Shown here: piece by piece, positions 36,501 through 45,036 of the stretch | How positions within the stretch are numbered: the stretch's first letter is position 1 | Layout: each line of letters opens with the position of its first letter | Assembly (NCBI GenBank): GCA_965230185.1 | Contig: OZ245995.1 | Span: 2,356,001-2,420,000, forward strand | From: Motiliproteus sp965230185 | Lineage (GTDB): Bacteria; Pseudomonadota; Gammaproteobacteria; Pseudomonadales; Balneatricaceae | Length of the DNA stretch: 64,000 nt | Direction: 5' to 3' | Notes under the pieces: generated by a model | Told to the model about the DNA's origin: nothing | What the model saw: only the letters and a program-made list of their open reading frames with translations | Databases searched by the model: none | Translations under genes and position numbers: made by a program

Positions 36501-36803
36501 GGCTATTCTTCGCTCAGTTATCTGAAGCGGCTACCGATCAATCGGCTGAAGATCGACCGCTCCTTTGTGATGGATATCGCCGATGATCCGAACGATGCTG
36601 CCATTGCCCGGTCGATCATTGCCCTGGGCCACAGTATGAGCCTGGAGGTGGTTGCCGAAGGTATCGAAGACCAGGCCCAGGAGGCGTTTCTGAAGGCGGA
36701 AGGCTGTGATATGGGGCAGGGCTATCTCTACAGTCGCCCGGTGCCCGCCGCCGACCTGGCGGCTCTGCTGAGTTCCGGCAGAAGGCTGACCCGGGCGGTC
36801 TGA
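33588..36803 (+). CDS. HAMP-PAS-GGDEF-EAL membrane sensor
   Basis: A 1071-residue protein. Membrane helix 1 (LLLLAAVICVAFVVITSSVL), a periplasmic helical region of ~270 residues, helix 2 (VITVLVLSVLVILVVAATVL), HAMP (NRPIRKIIDGIEHFRRGELL), and two PAS-like domains (FYQVFENELNALLIF and LEATLESTSEGVLALS). The GGDEF domain has RLGGDEFTLIL near 715 with RQID as inhibitory site. EAL: GAEALVRW, EITEGFIMH, IDDFGTGYSSLSYLK, EGIEDQAQ. Both catalytic sets look intact. The large periplasmic part could receive the upstream binding protein. Start GTG at 33588. Confidence 0.9.
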   Translation: MPWKLLKKSVSIRSRLLLLAAVICVAFVVITSSVLFSLNQIKDLSTDVARTQMEEVIVNSGTTRDLSALFSNISMLSFSLGGDGSALQLRERELTESAMQISARADSLPLRQEMDNLSLILADLIGHYRAINQLLISIEHTDRAIIGELSSFERDVSGWLIEITMKGESTQFIDQIISLLAGYRESFLLIGKLHETQKGNFLTPRRITYDSSPIPVIDDLLLRLETLTASTPEVAAYGRRILGLLEQYRLATLELGDRINRLSIASSAMAVQKEKLLEIIGSIDARSNQTSQVLTRELDTIIRSSVITVLVLSVLVILVVAATVLLVIRTSINRPIRKIIDGIEHFRRGELLRRISLRGDDELGTIGNALNNMANDLHVTYSELKESEDKFYQVFENELNALLIFDHQSGLCLDANRVALDLYGYNLAEIKRLSLDELEKDEEAGRPDHDGWVQRYHHRRDGSRFPVEVHTGSFQRQGNKYLFKSVRDMTHQRYLQEYQQKTMSLLEATLESTSEGVLALSRSGEVINFNQKFLEMFRIPEIRLHHAPGRRVLPHILQQLKDRHEFMRMIRSSYQSNENITNEVVELNDGRVFECHSQPQFLDKEIVGRVWNFRDVSEYFKIMVELRDKENRLAHLAHHDPLTGLANRLLFMDRLEHAIRKAQRSKQRLALFFIDLDRFKSINDSLGHMVGDILLKSFSERLTGTTRQIDTIARLGGDEFTLILDSVNGAQEAAVVARKILETLKEPFQANEHQFYVTSSIGISFYPEDGSDAETLLRNADAAMYRSKDEGRNTFHFYTEDMTTQALERVQMESSLREALEQDQFEVWYQPQYQLVSGELIGAEALVRWKHPDQGLIGPDRFLATAEESGLIAEIDEWVFRDVCRQLARWQSEAVGLDQLRFAVNLSGAQLRHETLPETFAGILEATGCDPCLLELEITEGFIMHQPELSTRILGELRELGLHLSIDDFGTGYSSLSYLKRLPINRLKIDRSFVMDIADDPNDAAIARSIIALGHSMSLEVVAEGIEDQAQEAFLKAEGCDMGQGYLYSRPVPAADLAALLSSGRRLTRAV

Positions 36804-36888
36804 GGAGCACTGCAATTCCACGCCGTTTCTGTATAATTCGCGCAATTCTTATAAATACTTTTTTTGCTTACAGAGACAGGGGAAAACC

Positions 36889-37104
36889 ATGAAATTTGCT
36901 CCATGCGTGAATCAGTGCACTCAGGATGGCACACACTGCCAGGGTTGTGGACGCAGTCATGAAGAGATCCGGGCGACACTGGGACTGGTTAAGAACATGG
37001 TTCAGTTTATGACCGAGATGGGCTATGAGAATCCGGAAGAGTTCGCCAGCACGGTCGCCAACAAGGCGGTCAACAAGTACCGCAAGTCTCTGGTCGAGGC
37101 CTGA
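36889..37104 (+). CDS. DUF1289-like cysteine-rich small protein
   Basis: A 71-residue protein whose N-terminus has four cysteines (PCVNQC and CQGCGR at Cys6, 10, 17, 20) followed by SHEEIRA, the DUF1289 pattern, suggesting metal binding. The rest is helical. The -10 element TATAAT at 36833-36838 and an AGGGGAAAACC before the ATG support expression. Function unknown. Confidence 0.8.
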   Translation: MKFAPCVNQCTQDGTHCQGCGRSHEEIRATLGLVKNMVQFMTEMGYENPEEFASTVANKAVNKYRKSLVEA

Positions 37105-37218
37105 TCGGTCTGTTATCCGGCGACCCGACCCGGACCCTTTGCTACTGCAGCAGTCCGGGTTGCAGCGATCAGCCCGACCCGCTTACCGTGCGGTCACTGA
37201 GACTGGTGATCCGACCCG

Positions 37219-38610
37219 TTACAGTCGACGCACCCGAAACTTACGACCTTTGATCTTACCGTTCAGCAATCGTCCCAGCGCCTTATTGGCCGAACCGCGG
37301 CTGATTGCCACGTAGGCCTGGTAATCGAAGATACTGATCTTTCCGATCTGATCGGCTGGAATACCGGCCTCTCCGGTCAGCGCGCCAAGAATATCGCCGG
37401 CGCGAATCTTCTGTTTCTTGCCGCCGTTAATACAGAGACTGACCATCGGTGGCGGAGTTATCGCCAGTTCCGAATATTGCAGACTGTCACGTTCCAGCCC
37501 GGTCAGCGGTTGTTGAAGATAGTCGCTGATCATATCCAGCTTGTACTGCTCCGATTCGCTGTACAGGCTGACCGCGAGGCCCTCTCTGCCGGCCCGGCCT
37601 GTGCGTCCGATCCGGTGCACATAAACTTCCGGCTGACGTGACAGCTCATAATTGACGACGGCGGCCAGCTCTTCGATATCGAGACCACGGGCAGCAACAT
37701 CGGTGGCCACCAGCACCGAACTGCTGCCGCTGGCAAAGCGAACCAGCACCTGATCCCGATCTTTCTGGTCCATATCTCCATGCAGCGCCAGCGCATGATA
37801 ACCCTGCAGGCGGAGGAAGTCGGTGACTTCGGCGCAGCGCTGGCGGGTGTTGCAGAAGACAACGGTGGACGCTGGACGGTAATGGCTCAGCAGCAGGGCC
37901 AGGGTTTCCAGTTTCTCTGTTTTGTCGACCTGGCAGAAGTACTGACGGATCTGCTGGTGGTTGTGGACCGCTTCGACGCTGACTTCAGCGGGTGTGCGCT
38001 GAAACTGCTCACTGAGCTGGCGGATCCGATCCGGGTAGGTGGCCGAAAACAACAGAGTCTGCCGCTCGGCTGGGGTGTGGGCGATAATGCCTTCAATCGC
38101 ATCGATAAAGCCCATATCCAGCATTCGATCCGCCTCATCCAGCACCAGGGTACGGACATGGGTCAGCTCCAGGGTTTTCTTACGCAGGTGATCGGCAATC
38201 CGGCCCGGAGTGCCGACGATCACATGAGCACCATGAGCCAGAGAGCCGATCTGAGGGCCGATCGGTTGCCCACCGCAGAGAGTCAGTACCTTAATATTGT
38301 TGCGATAACGAACCAGTCGTCGCAGCTCCTGTGCGACCTGGGTACTGAGTTCCCGGGTCGGGCAGAGCACCAGCGCCTGGGGCGCGAAGAAGCGGGGATT
38401 AAGATTTTCCGCCAGCGCGATACCGAACGCCGCCGTCTTGCCGCTGCCGGTTTTTGCCCTGGCAATCAGATCACGTCCTTCCAGAATGATCGGCAGGCTG
38501 CGAGCCTGTACCGGTGTCATCCGCTGGTAACCCAGGGATTTCAGGTTGTCCAGCTGGGGTTGTGGTAACGACAGGGAAGTGAATGCCGATTCGGCAGTGT
38601 GCTCGGTCAC
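37219..38610 (-). CDS. dbpA: ATP-dependent RNA helicase DbpA
   Basis: A 463-residue DEAD-box helicase acting in 50S ribosome assembly. Walker A AKTGSGKT at 52-59, DEAD at 158-161, SAT at 189-191, and HRIGRTGRAGREG in the second RecA domain. The C-terminal DbpA RNA-binding domain (GDILGALTGEAGIPADQIGK, then basic KGRKFRVRRL) binds hairpin 92 of 23S rRNA and distinguishes DbpA from other DEAD proteins. ATG at 38610. Confidence 0.94.
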   Translation of the reverse strand: MTEHTAESAFTSLSLPQPQLDNLKSLGYQRMTPVQARSLPIILEGRDLIARAKTGSGKTAAFGIALAENLNPRFFAPQALVLCPTRELSTQVAQELRRLVRYRNNIKVLTLCGGQPIGPQIGSLAHGAHVIVGTPGRIADHLRKKTLELTHVRTLVLDEADRMLDMGFIDAIEGIIAHTPAERQTLLFSATYPDRIRQLSEQFQRTPAEVSVEAVHNHQQIRQYFCQVDKTEKLETLALLLSHYRPASTVVFCNTRQRCAEVTDFLRLQGYHALALHGDMDQKDRDQVLVRFASGSSSVLVATDVAARGLDIEELAAVVNYELSRQPEVYVHRIGRTGRAGREGLAVSLYSESEQYKLDMISDYLQQPLTGLERDSLQYSELAITPPPMVSLCINGGKKQKIRAGDILGALTGEAGIPADQIGKISIFDYQAYVAISRGSANKALGRLLNGKIKGRKFRVRRL

Positions 38611-39176
38611 AGAAATCTCGGAATGGTCAGTTGGAAAGGGGCGCTATTGTAACAGAATCCGGGCCGCAGACCGGTGTTTGTGCAGTGAATCGTCTCAACA
38701 CCGATTTCCGATCTGTGGTTGGTGCTGGCACCGGTTTTCCGGACGTTATCCGGAAACCGTTTCAGGAGCTGGCGATTCTGCTGTTCTGGTTCGGAGAATC
38801 GGGGAGTGCCATCGGGGTTAATGAGTCGGGTTCTGCCGACCTGATCCGGTCCCGGGGAAATCGAGGCGTTGTGGGCTTCATGGTGCTGACGGCGCTGCAC
38901 TCTTTCGTTGCTTTCCCGGCACACGCGCTGGCAATGGCCAGTGGCATAGTCTGCTGCCTGTTCCGGGGTTCTGTTATTACGTGGCGTGGCGTCATGATCG
39001 GAGCGTTGCTGGTTGTCGTCCTGTCAGCCAGCTGGTATCTGCTGTATCCGGTCTCAGGCAATCGGAGGGGAACCGGTGGAATGGGATGCCTGATGACGGT
39101 GCGGCCCATGAGAAGTGATCACAGCTACCGGGATCGGGCCTCATCATAAGGGCGGTCTGAATAAAGGAACTGGGGT
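38611..39176. other. Intergenic region, possible small membrane protein
   Basis: Between dbpA and the GNAT gene, about 570 bp. A frame from ATG at 38880 to 39149 would encode about 89 residues with two hydrophobic stretches (FVAFPAHALAMASGIVCCLF, VMIGALLVVVLSASWYLLYP). There is no clear ribosome site, and I cannot decide between a real small membrane protein and chance. No RNA gene is recognised. Confidence 0.25.
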
Positions 39177-39659
39177 TCAGATCAGCAGCCGAAGGCGGGG
39201 ACCGATCTCTCTGAATCCACTGTTGCGGTAGAAGCACCGGGTTCTTTGCCATTGCTCACCGCCCGGAACGCTCACCTCCAACCGGCGCCAGCGCCGCTCC
39301 CGGGCAAGTGCAATGCCAGCTTCCAGTAACTGTTGCCCCAGCCCATCGGTGCGGCATGTCGGAACAACGTACAGCTCTGAAATCTCGCCAAACAGACTGC
39401 CGGCGTAGATCGCCGCACACTCGTGCAGGCAGATCACCCCGATGGCCTGATCTTCCTGCCGCGCCAGGAATGCGATTATTCGTTCCCCGGCCAGCAATTC
39501 ACTGGTAATTGCCGGCAGTCCCATGGCCGCGATCTCCGCTCCTGCATCCGGCTCAAGCTCCATCAGCAGCCGGGTGACCAGAGCGGCGACAGTCGCAGCG
39601 TCAGCCGCTTCAGCCCGGCGAATAACGGGCAGGGATCGAGTGGGCGCTGAGGCCGCCAT
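39177..39659 (-). CDS. GNAT family N-acetyltransferase
   Basis: A 160-residue GNAT protein: IRRAEAADAATVAALVTRLL at the start, core strands with EISELYVVPTCRTDGLGQQL (acetyl-CoA-binding Q/RxxGxG/A region), and WQRTRCFYRNSGFREIGPRL. It probably acetylates an amine; the substrate is unknown. ATG at 39659; an in-frame TTG at 39707 would overlap the upstream gene. The preceding gene's stop is at 39661, so the two are likely translationally coupled. Confidence 0.82.
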   Translation of the reverse strand: MAASAPTRSLPVIRRAEAADAATVAALVTRLLMELEPDAGAEIAAMGLPAITSELLAGERIIAFLARQEDQAIGVICLHECAAIYAGSLFGEISELYVVPTCRTDGLGQQLLEAGIALARERRWRRLEVSVPGGEQWQRTRCFYRNSGFREIGPRLRLLI

Positions 39660-39660
39660 G

Positions 39661-39984
39661 CTATTTGCCGGCGCAGTAGACCGAGGCTTGCTGTCTAGCT
39701 TCGACAAGCTGATAACCGTTATTCAGGTCTGCATTGAATTTCGGCCAGATACGCTGGGTTGTGTGATGAATCCGGCAACGGGAGCAGGTGACGCGGTGCT
39801 TGCTGTGATAGAACTGGTCGGCACCGTCCCGGAACTGGATCATCGACCAGCGTTCATTCTGCTGATGAAAGACCAGATGCCAGGCAAGCCGCGGGCGGCG
39901 GGTTCTGAGCAGGGTGGCTGTAAAACGAGTCAGGCGGCGGAAGACACCGATGTCGCCAGTGGAGGGGGAAGTCCGATTTTTCAT
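39661..39984 (-). CDS. Small basic protein of unknown function
   Basis: A 107-residue basic protein (RRLTRFTATLLRTRRPRLAW) with a CSRCRIHH cysteine pair and an aromatic C-terminal half. GAGGAA precedes the ATG. The stop abuts the GNAT start, suggesting a two-gene unit. Family not recognised. Confidence 0.5.
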   Translation of the reverse strand: MKNRTSPSTGDIGVFRRLTRFTATLLRTRRPRLAWHLVFHQQNERWSMIQFRDGADQFYHSKHRVTCSRCRIHHTTQRIWPKFNADLNNGYQLVEARQQASVYCAGK

Positions 39985-40398
39985 AAGTTCCTCAGCCCAT
40001 CAGTTCTGCAGAGTGGTCTGTGACCGATGATGTTGTCGAAGCCGGTCAGAAGATGTATCGGCAGCTCCGAATATAGCTCCAGCTTTTTCAGCATTAATGA
40101 TTCCTGATTAATAATCAGTCATCGCTGCCTGCCGGTTGGGGCGGGAGAGTATACCGGGGTTCTGATACAGATCCAGGAGGAGGGCTGAAAAATCTCGGAA
40201 TCTGAAGCCTCTGTCTGACGGGCAGGGGGGGATTTGAACTGCGGTCACTCTCTGATAGAGTGACCGCAGTTCCGGTCGGAAGAACAGGGATAGCCTGGCT
40301 GCCGGAAAGGATCCGTTTCAATGGCTTATGGACGCTTCCCATAGCCATTGAGGTGAACAGCGTGGCTGTAGAAGAATTTCAGGGATGTGTTTCTGACT
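39985..40398. other. Intergenic region with a strong inverted repeat
   Basis: About 410 bp between the divergent GNAT unit and the lipoprotein genes. No gene is evident. The notable content is a near-perfect 16-bp inverted repeat at 40236-40272, reported separately. Confidence 0.5.
40236..40272. repeat. 16-bp perfect inverted repeat
   Basis: GAACTGCGGTCACTCT then a 5-base loop then AGAGTGACCGCAGTTC. A stable hairpin 130 bp upstream of the metalloprotease-like lipoprotein gene. No T-run, so it is not a classical terminator; operator, REP-like element or RNA structure are possible. Confidence 0.8.
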
Positions 40399-41337
40399 AT
40401 GAACGCCATTGGCAGATATCTGCTCCGTTGCAGCCTGATCATGGCTGCACTTATTGTCGCGGGCTGCGGACCGGTCAGGGAAAGCGTTTCTGAACCGGAA
40501 ACCGTGACCGCAACCTCCCACTTTTCCCGGCAGGACATCGAAGACATCGTCGAGATAGTCACCGATGAACTGTACCCGGCCACCGGCAGGCAACTGTTAG
40601 CTCAACCGGTTATCGAGTTTGTCACTCCGGAAGCGCTGAAGGCGATTATGATCCGGGGAGGCATCAGTGATCCCGAGCTGGATCAGCGCATCAGTGCCTA
40701 TGCGGCGATATACCGGCAGGAATCGAATACGGTCTATGTTATGTCGGACAACATTCGGCTGGCGGCGGGCAGCGCGAAAAAAGTCGAGGATGAGGTTTAT
40801 TACACGCTGCTGGTGACCATCGCTCACGAGCTTGCCCATGCTCTCCAGCATCAGCATCATGATCTGGACAGGATCTTCCGGGAGGCCCGGACGGCTGAGC
40901 ATTACCGGACGATTCGTACCATTGTAGAGGGGCATGCCGAGTTGCAGACGGCGCTGGTGCTGAAACAGATCGGTCTGATCCCGGATGTGGCGACCTATCT
41001 CAGAAGTGCCGATACCGGATCGGAACCGGCAACGACAGAATCTGATCCGATCAGCCGCAGAATCCATACGCTTTATATCGATGGCAGACGGTTTTTTGAT
41101 TACCACTACCAGCGGGGGGGCAATCAGAAGGCCTGGGCTATTCTGGCCGATCCACCGCTGTCCGCCGATATTATCAGGTCTCCGGAAAGACTGCCCGGGA
41201 TCAGCGAAACCGGCTCTTTACCGGAGTCGAAGGGCTTTCGTAAGGACAATGGCGATTGTGGAGCGGAGTACCAGATTCTCTGCGGCATGGATCTGAGGCG
41301 AGAACAAAAGGAAGCGAAGAAGGGGAAGACTCTGTGA
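40399..41337 (+). CDS. Lipoprotein with HExxH motif, probable zinc metalloprotease
   Basis: A 312-residue lipoprotein (lipobox VAGC, Cys23). HELAH at residues 143-147 and a Glu in VEGHAEL at about 177 fit a gluzincin-type zinc site (HExxH plus downstream Glu). Other blocks are SAYAAIYRQESNTVYVMSD and IHTLYIDGRRFFDYHYQRGG. Expected location is the periplasmic side of a membrane. ATG at 40399 has AGGGATG upstream. The next lipoprotein gene overlaps its stop by four bases, so the two are co-translated. Family name not recognised; enzymatic role inferred. Confidence 0.75.
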   Translation: MNAIGRYLLRCSLIMAALIVAGCGPVRESVSEPETVTATSHFSRQDIEDIVEIVTDELYPATGRQLLAQPVIEFVTPEALKAIMIRGGISDPELDQRISAYAAIYRQESNTVYVMSDNIRLAAGSAKKVEDEVYYTLLVTIAHELAHALQHQHHDLDRIFREARTAEHYRTIRTIVEGHAELQTALVLKQIGLIPDVATYLRSADTGSEPATTESDPISRRIHTLYIDGRRFFDYHYQRGGNQKAWAILADPPLSADIIRSPERLPGISETGSLPESKGFRKDNGDCGAEYQILCGMDLRREQKEAKKGKTL

Positions 41338-41843
41338 AATATGGAATGTTGAAAGTACTGCTCGCAGCTCCTCTGCTGGCGCTGGTCAGCGGTTGTGTGC
41401 CTTCCGCACAGGTCAGCGGCTACACACCGGCGCAGCTGAGCGTGTTGCAGGCTGAGCTGGTCGGGGAAGGGATCCAGCGCGCTGGTACTTTCACCGATGC
41501 CTTCAATGAATATACCTGGCGCTGCAATGCGATGCCGCTGAAGCTGAAGGTCAGCATTGACCGAGGCAATGCCTCACTGAAACTGAGGGTGCACGGCAGA
41601 ATCTACCGAGCCACCGCCGCGGTCAATAACAACGGCCATATCGATGCCTTTACCGAATTGGGGGATGTTTTTGACGACGGTGGCAGCTACCTGTTTCACA
41701 GCAAAGTCGAGCTCAGGGCACAGCGGGCCAGGGTGATGTTCACCCACGACCGAAGCGGGCTGGGAGGCTGTAGCACCGACTGGTTCAGACTGACCGGAAC
41801 CACTGAGTCTGCGGCCGCTGAAATCGATCCGGGGGCTGGCTGA
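41334..41843 (+). CDS. Lipoprotein of unknown function
   Basis: A 169-residue lipoprotein (lipobox VSGC, Cys21) with a beta-rich mature domain (LKLKVSIDRGNASLKLRVHG; SYLFHSKVELRAQRARVMF) and two cysteines that could pair. GTG at 41334 overlaps the metalloprotease-like gene's stop (GTGA), indicating translational coupling; ATG at 41346 is an alternative. It ends only 3 bp from the convergent dnaE2 stop. Confidence 0.7.
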   Translation: MKYGMLKVLLAAPLLALVSGCVPSAQVSGYTPAQLSVLQAELVGEGIQRAGTFTDAFNEYTWRCNAMPLKLKVSIDRGNASLKLRVHGRIYRATAAVNNNGHIDAFTELGDVFDDGGSYLFHSKVELRAQRARVMFTHDRSGLGGCSTDWFRLTGTTESAAAEIDPGAG

Positions 41844-41846
41844 AAG

Positions 41847-44800
41847 CTACCTGAAGTCCCGTGATCTGACTCGTAACTGCTGCCAGTGGCCGCTGAGGTC
41901 TCTGAGGCGGCCGGCGACTACGTGAGTCACCGAACCTTCCCGTTCCAGCACTCCGGAAACCTGCAGAATCTCTGCGGTCAGCAGGGCCCGGCGCTGGGCC
42001 CGAGCCGTCGCCTGCCAGACCACCAGGTTGATCTGGCCGGTTTCATCCTCCAGGGTGACAAAGGTTACTCCCGAGGCCGTCCCCGGGCGCTGACGATTAG
42101 TGACCAGTCCGGCTACCCGGACCAGCTGGCCGTGGCGACAGTCCTGCAGTTGCACGGCGTTGCAGCAACCGGTCAGCAGTCCCCGTTCGCGCAGCAGCTG
42201 TAGCGGGTGGCGGCCAAGGCTGAGACCGAGGTGACGGAAATCCTCCTCCAGATCAGACTGCTCAGTGGGTGCCGGTAGCGGTAATACGGCTTCCGGGCGA
42301 CCCTGAGCCGGAGCGGCCTCTGCGGTCTTCGCCAGCTCCAGCAGATGCTGGTCAGCCAGCAGGTCCCAACGGGCCTGATAGCGGTGACCGGCGAGGCGGT
42401 TCAGGGCACCGGCGGCGGCCAGCGCATCCCAGTCGCCGCGACTGAGCCGGCAGTGCCGGCGGGCATCGGCCACCGAGCGAAAACCCTGCTCAGGACGGTG
42501 GCTGAGCAGTTCCCCGAGTCCCTTGTCAGAAAGCCCACGGACCAGCCGGAAGCCCAGCCGTATTGCCGGCTGCTGCCCGTCGGCCGCTTCCAGGGTGCAG
42601 TCCCGCTGGCTGTGACTGATCTCCACCGGCCGTACTTCAACGCCGTGGCGGCGCACATCCTGTACCAGCTGAGCCGGTGAGTAAAAGCCCATGGGCTGGC
42701 TGTTCAGCAGTGCGCAGCAGAATGCCGCCGGTTCATGGCATTTCAGCCAGGCGGAGACATAGACCAGCAGAGCAAAGCTGGCCGCATGGGATTCCGGAAA
42801 ACCGTATTCACCGAAGCCTTCGATCTGACGGCAGATGCGCTCGGCGAAATCCGGCTGATAGCCCCGCTCCAGCATGCCGCTGATCAGCTTCTGCTGATAC
42901 CGGTGAATGCTGCCGTTACGTCGCCAGGCCGCCATGGCCCGGCGCAGCTGATCGGCTTCACCACCGCTGAAGCCGGCGGCCACCATCGCCAGCTTTATCA
43001 CCTGTTCCTGGAAAATTGGTACGCCGAGAGTGCGTTCCAGCACTGACCGCACCGCCTGACTGGGGTAATCGACCGGCTCGAGGCCATCCCGGCGGCGCAG
43101 AAAGGGGTGTACCATATCGCCCTGAATGGGGCCGGGTCGGACAATGGCCACCTCAATCACCAGATCGTAATAGCTGCGGGGCTGCAGTCTCGGCAGCATG
43201 CTCATCTGGGCCCGGGATTCCACCTGAAACACACCGATGCTGTCGGCCCGGCAGAGCATCTCATAGGTGGCGGCATCATCGCGGGGAATATCCTGAATAC
43301 GGAACGGTTGTCGACGGTAACGGATAGGATGCTCATTGAGCAGCTGCAGTGTCTTGCGGATTGCCGTCAGCATGCCCAGCGCCAGCACATCGATCTTCAG
43401 CAGTCCCAGGGTTTCCAGATCGTCCTTATTCCACTGGATAACCGTGCGACCGCTCATCGCTGCGTTTTCCTGGGGTACCAGTTCCGACAGCGGACCGGCA
43501 GAGATAACAAAACCGCCGACATGCTGAGAGAGGTGGCGGGGGAAGTTGAGAAGCTCCGCCACCAGCTCCACCAGCAGCCGGTGGCGCGGGTCCGGGGTTT
43601 CTCCGCCGAGTGCCAGTAGTTGCTGCTGCCAGTGCCGGCGGCCATCGCGGCGGTCGAGCTGACTGATCAGCCAGGTCAGGTGGCTCTCATCCATGCCCAG
43701 CGCCTTGCCGACGTCACGGACCGCGCTCTTTGCCCGGTAACTGATGACGGCGGCGGTCAGGCCCGCCCGCTCGCGGCCGTAGCGCTGATAGATGTACTGG
43801 ATCACCTCTTCGCGGCGCTCATGTTCGAAATCGACATCGATATCCGGCGGTTCATTACGCTCGCGGGAGATAAACCGTTCCATCAGCAGGCTGACCTCCC
43901 GGGGATCCACCTCGGTGATATGCAGGCAGTAGCAGACCACGGAATTGGCAGCGGAGCCTCGTCCCTGGCAGAGGATATCCCGGCTGCGGGCAAAGCGAAC
44001 GATATCTTCGATGGTCAGAAAGTAGTGCTCGTAGCGAAGCTCCCGGATCAGCTGAAGTTCACTCTCGATCTGTTGATGAATTCGCTCCGGCAGACCCTCG
44101 GGAAAACGCCGGCGAATCCCTTTTTCCACCAGCCGGCGCAGGTGCTGGCCGGCGCTGATATCGGCCGGTACCAGCTCGGCCGGGTATTCGTAGCGCAGCT
44201 CGGACAGACAGAAGCGGCAGCGTTCGGCGATACGCAGGGTCTCGCTGATCAGCTCCGGCTCACAGAGACGGCGAATTTTGTTCAGCGAACGCAGATGGCG
44301 TTCGGCGTTGGCCGCCAGTCGGAAACCACTGCGGCTGATCGTGGTGCGGTGATGGATGGCGGTCAGCAGATCCTGCAGGCGCTGACGATCCGGGTGGTGC
44401 ATATGGACGTTGCCGGCACAGACTGCCGCTATCCCCAGCTCCTGCGCCAGCTGCAGCAACTGGCGCTGACAGGGCTCATCCTCCGGGGTCAGCAGCCGTT
44501 CGCTCAGCAGCCAGCAGCGATCGGGAAACTGCTGTTGCAGCCATTGCAGGCGCTGTCGGGCCGTGGTCAGCAAGCTGCCGGCCGGTTTGTTGCCGTCTGC
44601 TGCGGTCCTCTGTTCAGCCGTGCTATTGCCGGGAAAACCGGGTTGATACAGCAGCAGACAGCGATCGGGGCAGAGCCCGCTGCTGCGCTCGAGATCCTGC
44701 CAGTCGATCCGGTAACTGCCTTTTTCGGCTCGTCTCCGGCACCGGGTAATCAGGGTGCAGAGCTGGGCCCAGGCCATGCGGTCCGGAGCCAGCAGTACGA

Positions 44801-45020
44801 TCCGCTCCGATCCGAGCTGGAATTCGCTACCGACGATCAGTTGCAGAGAGCATTCTCGGGCCGCTTCCCAGGCTCGTACCACACCGGCGACGGAGCACTC
44901 ATCGGTCAGCGCCAGCGCCCGGTAGCCCAGCTCGCTGGCGCGCCGGACCAGCTCGTCGGGGTGAGAGGCGCCGCGCAGAAAACTGAAGTTGCTGAGGCAG
45001 TGGAGTTCGGCATAGGGCAT
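41847..45020 (-). CDS. dnaE2: Error-prone DNA polymerase DnaE2 (ImuC)
   Basis: A 1057-residue C-family polymerase alpha subunit of the damage-tolerance type. N-terminal PHP domain (AELHCLSNFSFLRGASHPDE), then the polymerase catalytic core including QGRGSAANSVVCYCLHITEV and PDIDVDFEHERREEVIQYIY with the catalytic aspartates. A C-terminal OB fold (GVTFVTLEDETGQINLVVW) binds DNA. It is the active polymerase of the ImuABC mutasome. ATG at 45020 with AGGAG upstream (an extension to 45077 is in frame but unlikely). It follows imuB by 16 bp. Confidence 0.95.
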   Translation of the reverse strand: MPYAELHCLSNFSFLRGASHPDELVRRASELGYRALALTDECSVAGVVRAWEAARECSLQLIVGSEFQLGSERIVLLAPDRMAWAQLCTLITRCRRRAEKGSYRIDWQDLERSSGLCPDRCLLLYQPGFPGNSTAEQRTAADGNKPAGSLLTTARQRLQWLQQQFPDRCWLLSERLLTPEDEPCQRQLLQLAQELGIAAVCAGNVHMHHPDRQRLQDLLTAIHHRTTISRSGFRLAANAERHLRSLNKIRRLCEPELISETLRIAERCRFCLSELRYEYPAELVPADISAGQHLRRLVEKGIRRRFPEGLPERIHQQIESELQLIRELRYEHYFLTIEDIVRFARSRDILCQGRGSAANSVVCYCLHITEVDPREVSLLMERFISRERNEPPDIDVDFEHERREEVIQYIYQRYGRERAGLTAAVISYRAKSAVRDVGKALGMDESHLTWLISQLDRRDGRRHWQQQLLALGGETPDPRHRLLVELVAELLNFPRHLSQHVGGFVISAGPLSELVPQENAAMSGRTVIQWNKDDLETLGLLKIDVLALGMLTAIRKTLQLLNEHPIRYRRQPFRIQDIPRDDAATYEMLCRADSIGVFQVESRAQMSMLPRLQPRSYYDLVIEVAIVRPGPIQGDMVHPFLRRRDGLEPVDYPSQAVRSVLERTLGVPIFQEQVIKLAMVAAGFSGGEADQLRRAMAAWRRNGSIHRYQQKLISGMLERGYQPDFAERICRQIEGFGEYGFPESHAASFALLVYVSAWLKCHEPAAFCCALLNSQPMGFYSPAQLVQDVRRHGVEVRPVEISHSQRDCTLEAADGQQPAIRLGFRLVRGLSDKGLGELLSHRPEQGFRSVADARRHCRLSRGDWDALAAAGALNRLAGHRYQARWDLLADQHLLELAKTAEAAPAQGRPEAVLPLPAPTEQSDLEEDFRHLGLSLGRHPLQLLRERGLLTGCCNAVQLQDCRHGQLVRVAGLVTNRQRPGTASGVTFVTLEDETGQINLVVWQATARAQRRALLTAEILQVSGVLEREGSVTHVVAGRLRDLSGHWQQLRVRSRDFR

Positions 45021-45036
45021 GGTGGTGCTCTCCTGT

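Noticed and set aside
38880..39149. Candidate small membrane protein
   Set aside because: Two hydrophobic stretches, but no clear ribosome site or family; left as a note in the intergenic entry rather than called as a gene.
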